Positions 60,561 through 64,000 of a stretch of DNA of 64,000 nt are shown here, piece after piece. Source of the stretch: Cohnella xylanilytica (GTDB lineage Bacteria > Bacillota > Bacilli > Paenibacillales > Paenibacillaceae). Every line of letters begins with the position of its first letter. Position 1 is the stretch's first letter. The DNA lies in the NCBI RefSeq assembly GCF_014212175.1, contig NZ_JACJVR010000070.1:1-64000 (forward strand), read 5' to 3'. The position numbers and the translations under genes were made by a program. Under the pieces are notes generated by a model. The model was not told where the DNA came from. It did not search any database and saw only the letters and a list, made by a program, of their open reading frames with translations.

Positions 60561-60680
60561 GCGGATGCCCCTCCTTACGAACGTTAAGGTTCGTATAGCA
60601 CAATAAAGTGCCTTCTTACTAAAGATTAGGATATGACTTATTGTAATGTCTAACCCCGTTTTATAGAAGGAGTGATCCTA
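60561..60680. promoter_or_regulatory. Divergent promoter region of HxlR and the dehydrogenase
   Basis: A 120-bp AT-rich gap. AAGTGCCTTCTTACT at about 60607-60621 contains an AGT-N8-ACT inverted repeat of HxlR type. A plus-strand promoter candidate is TTACTA, 17 bp, TATTGT. A ribosome site AAGGAG stands before the dehydrogenase. Confidence 0.4.
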
Positions 60681-61694
60681 ATGAAAGCCTACGTCCTGCA
60701 AGGAGGCTTCGGCCTCGATCATGTCCGGGAGGTCGATCGTCCGATTCCGTCTCCCGGCCCCGGCCAAGCGCTGATTCGCCTGAGAGCGGTCACCTTGAAC
60801 GCCCGCGATATCGGAGTGATCGAGGGCTTCTACGAACCGGACCGGACGGCGCCCCTGATTCCGGTCTCCGACGGAGTCGGCGAGGTGGTCGCTCTGGGAG
60901 AAGGAGCGTCCAAGTTCGCGGTCGGCGATCGCGTCGCCGCCATCTTCACCCAGAGCTGGACGGCAGGCGAACCGACGCGGGCGAATTGGACCTCGACGCT
61001 CGGAAGCCCGCTCGACGGGCTGCTCGCCGAATACGCCGCGCTGCCGGAGGAAGGGCTCGTGCGCGTGCCGGAGCATCTGACCGACGCGGAGGCGGCCGCG
61101 CTGCCTTGCGCGGGAGTCACGGCTTGGCACGCGATCGCGGAAGAGGGGCGCGTCGGCGCCGGAGAGACGGTCGTCGTGCAGGGAACCGGCGGCGTCTCCC
61201 TCTTCGCCCTCCAGTTCGCCAAGCTGCAAGGGGCCCGGGTCGTCGTCACTTCGAGCAGCGACGAGAAGCTGGCGCGCGCGAAGGCGCTCGGCGCCGACTA
61301 CGGCATCAACTACAAGACGACGCCCGAATGGGATCAAGCCGTGCTGGACTATACGAATGGCGTCGGCGCGGACCACATCGTCGACGTAGGGGGAGGGGGC
61401 ACGCTGAACCGATCGGTCTCCGCTCTCAAGGTCGGCGGACGGATCAGCCTCGTCGGCCTTCTGTCCGGGGCCAGCGCGGAAGGCTTCGCCATCGTCCCGG
61501 CTATCCTTCGCAAGGCTCGGCTCCAGGCCATCAACGTCGGCAGCCGCGAGATGTTCGAGCGCATGAACCGGGCGATCGGGCAGCACGGGCTGCGTCCGGT
61601 CATCGACCGCGCTTATCCCTTCGAGAGATCTATCGATGCGCTGCGGCACTTGGCGGAGGGCTCGTACTTCGGGAAAATCGCCATTGAATTCTGA
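60681..61694 (+). CDS. Zinc-type alcohol dehydrogenase/quinone oxidoreductase family protein
   Basis: A 337-residue medium-chain dehydrogenase. The GroES-like N-terminal domain (about 1-140) contains GxGxVxxxG-like VSDGVGEVVALGEGAS, and the Rossmann domain has VVQGTGGVSLFALQFAKLQGARVV (in part). The usual catalytic zinc ligands (Cys-His-Glu) are not all present (LNARDIGVIEGFY), so it may be a zinc-free, NADPH-dependent reductase. AAGGAG is eight bases before the ATG at 60681. It is divergent from an HxlR gene that probably represses it until an electrophile or oxidant appears (inference). Confidence 0.88.
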   Translation: MKAYVLQGGFGLDHVREVDRPIPSPGPGQALIRLRAVTLNARDIGVIEGFYEPDRTAPLIPVSDGVGEVVALGEGASKFAVGDRVAAIFTQSWTAGEPTRANWTSTLGSPLDGLLAEYAALPEEGLVRVPEHLTDAEAAALPCAGVTAWHAIAEEGRVGAGETVVVQGTGGVSLFALQFAKLQGARVVVTSSSDEKLARAKALGADYGINYKTTPEWDQAVLDYTNGVGADHIVDVGGGGTLNRSVSALKVGGRISLVGLLSGASAEGFAIVPAILRKARLQAINVGSREMFERMNRAIGQHGLRPVIDRAYPFERSIDALRHLAEGSYFGKIAIEF

Positions 61695-61728
61695 ACCCGC
61701 GTTGCTCGCGGTTGAGGTGCGGAAGCAG

Positions 61729-61764
61729 AAGAGGCCGATCGGATGCGCATCCGATCGGCCTCTT
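61729..61764. terminator. Perfect 36-bp palindromic bidirectional terminator
   Basis: AAGAGGCCGATCGGATGC is followed directly by its exact reverse complement, ending CCTCTT-CCC. It serves the dehydrogenase and the convergent TerB-like gene. Confidence 0.8.
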
Positions 61765-61782
61765 CCCACATCCGGGGCTTCC

Positions 61783-62205
61783 TTACTTCCGAGGAGAGGC
61801 GCCCAGAATAAGCTTCATCCCCTCGATCCGCAGCTGCCCCATTCTCTTCACCCAATCCCGGAACGCGTCGCAGGCGGAGTCCGAATAGCCGAAGAGGCTC
61901 TGCAGCTCCTCGACGAATCGCGATTCCTCCGGGCTGCAATTGCCGTCCGCGTAGATGACGAGCAGCAGCTCCGCCAGGAATAAATTCCGGACCTGCTCTT
62001 CCTTCACGCAGCCGATCAGCTCGGCGAGCGGAAGCCCTTCCTTGGCGGGATCCGGTTCCCAATTCTCCATGCCCAGTTCCAGCTTCCACGAACGCAGGTA
62101 GTTCCATTCGTTGCGATTGACGAAGCCGTCGGATTCGACCACCCGATGGGCCAGCTCCAGGAATGCCTCTTTATGCTCAAGATTCTCAAGGAATTGCAAG
62201 TACAT
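61783..62205 (-). CDS. TerB-like small helical protein
   Basis: A 140-residue all-helical protein with two acidic loop motifs typical of TerB-type domains: ESDGFVNRNEWNYL near residue 22 and YADGNCSPEESRFV near residue 90, which can bind metal. It has no signal peptide. The start at 62205 has GGAGGAG about ten bases upstream. The function is unknown; TerB-like proteins are linked with stress and tellurite responses. Confidence 0.75.
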   Translation of the reverse strand: MYLQFLENLEHKEAFLELAHRVVESDGFVNRNEWNYLRSWKLELGMENWEPDPAKEGLPLAELIGCVKEEQVRNLFLAELLLVIYADGNCSPEESRFVEELQSLFGYSDSACDAFRDWVKRMGQLRIEGMKLILGASPRK

Positions 62206-62361
62206 GCGATGCGTCTCCTCCCGCGTCCGATAACGCTTTAATCCTCTACCAGTGTACCGGAGAACGAGGAGCCGTTCAAATCGAATCTTATCGCCCGGGA
62301 AGCCGACTAAATGCCTGGAGCCGGGGCGCAACGAACGGTACAAGGCGACCGCTGTCCATCG

Positions 62362-64000
62362 TCACCCGGGTTTATTCAAGTTCAGCGTCGGCGTCTGGTC
62401 GAAGAAGTTCCACGGCTTCAACAGCGCATAGACCCACTCCGTCGGCATGATCGGCCACTCCTCGGCCCTCGCGACATGCGTCGTGCCGGTCGTCAGCCAG
62501 ACGACGTCGTCGGCGTCGCGGATCGATTGGTCGTCCGAAGTGAATTGGCCGAGCCCCGTATCGGAGCTGCTGCGGTTCGGGTACTTGCCCTCCGGGTAGC
62601 GCTCGTTCGGATCGTACCGGGTCACCCAGATCTGCTTGTCCATGAAGCTGACCCGCTTGAACAGCCATTCGTCCTCTCTGAAGTTCGCTCCCTTGGCGAC
62701 CGGATGCGTGCCTCCGGCATATGGAATCAGTTGGTAAGCGACCGGGTTGCCGACCTTGTTCTCCTTGTTCGTGTTCGCGATGAGACGGATGGTGGACGGA
62801 TCGAACTTCTGCGCCGCTTCCTTCTCCGTATCGACGATGCGCGTCTCCGTCTGCATCGTGCTCGTACGCGGGCCGCCCTCCGCATTCTCGGCGACGACCG
62901 GATCGATCTCCATCAGCGAATTCCGCTCTCCGTCGACGTCCAGGTCGAGCCGGAAGTTATAGATATGCTGGTGGGTCGTCCCGACGATGTTGTGGTCGAT
63001 CAGCGTTCCGTACTTCGTATCCGCCGCGGCCGTCTCGTCGTGCATCGTGCTGGAGACGACGCCCTTGACCGCTTCGATCCCGGTCGCGCCGGCGTTGATG
63101 CCGATCGTGCCGTTCTGGGCGAATACCCAGTCGAACATGTAATCGTAGTTGCCGACCGTGCTGATCCAGCGCACGACCAGCTCGCGACGCTCGGTGCTGA
63201 CATTCTCCAGGCCCATCTCCTGGTGCTTGAACTCGGCGTCGCCGTACCGCTCGAAGATCGCGATCGCGTTCGGAATCTTCATCGGCGAGCCCGTATAGTC
63301 GGAGATGATGGCGTCGAGCAGCACGGCGTTATCCGGCACGTCCGTTCCCCGCTCCATGGGGGAGGTGAGCGTGCCCATGCCGTATTCGCCGGAATCGAGG
63401 TACGACTTGAAGTACCAGCCGACGTCGGGGTCGCCGTACGGAACGATCATGCCGCCGAGCGAGCCTTCGTACATGATTTTCCGCTTGTTCCCGTAGTCGT
63501 TGTATGTCACGGTGGACAGAATCGGGCCGACGCGGGAATCCAGGCGCAGATGGAAGTCCCAGTTCTGCCAGTGGACCCGGTTGCCCGTGATCGTGTAGTT
63601 CTTGCCCTCCGGTTCGGTAATCTCCAGCGGCTTTGACGTCGCGGCGGACGTCTGATCGCGCCCGTCGTACGGCCGGGGCGTCGTCGGGATCGGCACGACC
63701 CCGTCGTCTTCGATCTTGATGACCTTCTTCTGTTCCAGATCGACGACCGCCACCAGATTCTCGATCGGGTGCGCCCAGTAGTTCCCGTCTCCGACGTTCA
63801 AGTAAGCGACGACCTTCAGCAGGCGGCTGTTCTCCTCCAGTTCGTCCTTGCCCTCGAAGTAGCCGACGGTCAAAGGCGTGGAGACGACCTTCTTCACGTC
63901 GTCGATGCCGCGCTTCCGCAGGGCCGCCGCGTATTCCGGGCTCTCCTCGATCGCCCTCTGAACGGCGGCGAAGTCGTCCAGCAAGATCATCCCTTGCGCC
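62362..64000 (-). CDS. Copper-containing primary amine oxidase (N-terminus beyond the window)
   Basis: At least 542 residues of a copper amine oxidase; the gene continues past base 64000. The topaquinone precursor Tyr lies in STVGNYDYMFDW (consensus T-x-x-N-Y-D/E), the catalytic-base Asp in SYLDSGEYGMG, and copper-binding His residues in GTTHQHIYNFRLD and near THVARAEEWP. It oxidises primary amines to aldehydes with release of ammonia and hydrogen peroxide. An ATG at 63990 exists, but the sequence before it also reads as protein, and the family has further N-terminal domains, so the start is outside. The large catalase in the window could deal with its peroxide, but the genes are not linked. 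Confidence 0.92.
   Translation of the reverse strand, partial: AQGMILLDDFAAVQRAIEESPEYAAALRKRGIDDVKKVVSTPLTVGYFEGKDELEENSRLLKVVAYLNVGDGNYWAHPIENLVAVVDLEQKKVIKIEDDGVVPIPTTPRPYDGRDQTSAATSKPLEITEPEGKNYTITGNRVHWQNWDFHLRLDSRVGPILSTVTYNDYGNKRKIMYEGSLGGMIVPYGDPDVGWYFKSYLDSGEYGMGTLTSPMERGTDVPDNAVLLDAIISDYTGSPMKIPNAIAIFERYGDAEFKHQEMGLENVSTERRELVVRWISTVGNYDYMFDWVFAQNGTIGINAGATGIEAVKGVVSSTMHDETAAADTKYGTLIDHNIVGTTHQHIYNFRLDLDVDGERNSLMEIDPVVAENAEGGPRTSTMQTETRIVDTEKEAAQKFDPSTIRLIANTNKENKVGNPVAYQLIPYAGGTHPVAKGANFREDEWLFKRVSFMDKQIWVTRYDPNERYPEGKYPNRSSSDTGLGQFTSDDQSIRDADDVVWLTTGTTHVARAEEWPIMPTEWVYALLKPWNFFDQTPTLNLNKPG

Overview
The window is high-GC, densely packed DNA of the kind seen in Paenibacillaceae (Paenibacillus/Cohnella-like Firmicutes). 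Four signs point there: strong AGGAGG-type ribosome sites with ATG/GTG/TTG starts; TTGACA/TATAAT promoters; a YesM/YesN two-component pair next to a sugar ABC transporter; and many lipoprotein solute-binding proteins, family-43/20 glycosidases and one-component regulators. It reads as an ordinary chromosomal, environment-facing region. No rRNA, tRNA, transposase, integrase or CRISPR array was found. The species assignment is inference.

Layout. 0-11 kb: orphan peptide-type binding protein, ExoIII, TmrB-like ATPase, MocR regulator divergent from a LysE exporter, a TetR gene divergent from a membrane protein, a DinG/XPD-type helicase, and a second RpoD-like sigma factor without region 1.1 that faces a candidate small RNA. 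11-13 kb: PadR regulator divergent from an ABC-2/YhgE-like membrane protein, with three evenly spaced 20-bp operators between them. 13-21 kb: arabinan-type utilisation cluster (two GH43 enzymes, binding protein, two permeases) controlled by a divergent ArsR-type regulator with a fused C-terminal domain and by a catabolite-repression site. 21-29 kb: YesM-YesN and a second sugar ABC transporter. 29-31 kb: low-GC islet with a C39-like secreted protein and a lipoprotein. 31-43 kb: GH20 enzyme, FolD under a ZTP riboswitch, Rrf2 regulator with an MFS exporter, PRISE reductase, hydrolases, AraC/GyrI, HxlR, WYL regulator, DUF2277, kinase-like protein. 43-50 kb: SDR, a GNAT acetyltransferase behind a leader peptide and competing hairpins, alpha/beta hydrolase, Fur-regulated ferredoxin reductase, large catalase. 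50-55 kb: SDR, a frameshifted chemoreceptor, a Fur-regulated siderophore-binding lipoprotein with its AraC regulator. 55-58.4 kb: an ECF sigma factor with a large BtrH-like C-terminal domain, overlapping by 4 bp a sugar-binding-type protein that has no signal peptide. 58-64 kb: kinase-like protein, SRPBCC protein, HxlR with an alcohol dehydrogenase, TerB-like protein, and the C-terminal part of a copper amine oxidase cut by the window edge.

The least familiar material is: (1) the sigma/BtrH fusion coupled to a cytoplasmic binding protein; (2) the attenuator-like leader of the GNAT gene; (3) two intergenic repeat families, a ~189-bp quasi-palindromic element in three copies and a ~52-bp tandem repeat at two loci; (4) the sigma-factor/small-RNA divergent unit. 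Two genes also show local sequence anomalies: a 1-bp frameshift at the end of the chemoreceptor, and an apparent ATA start in a membrane protein.
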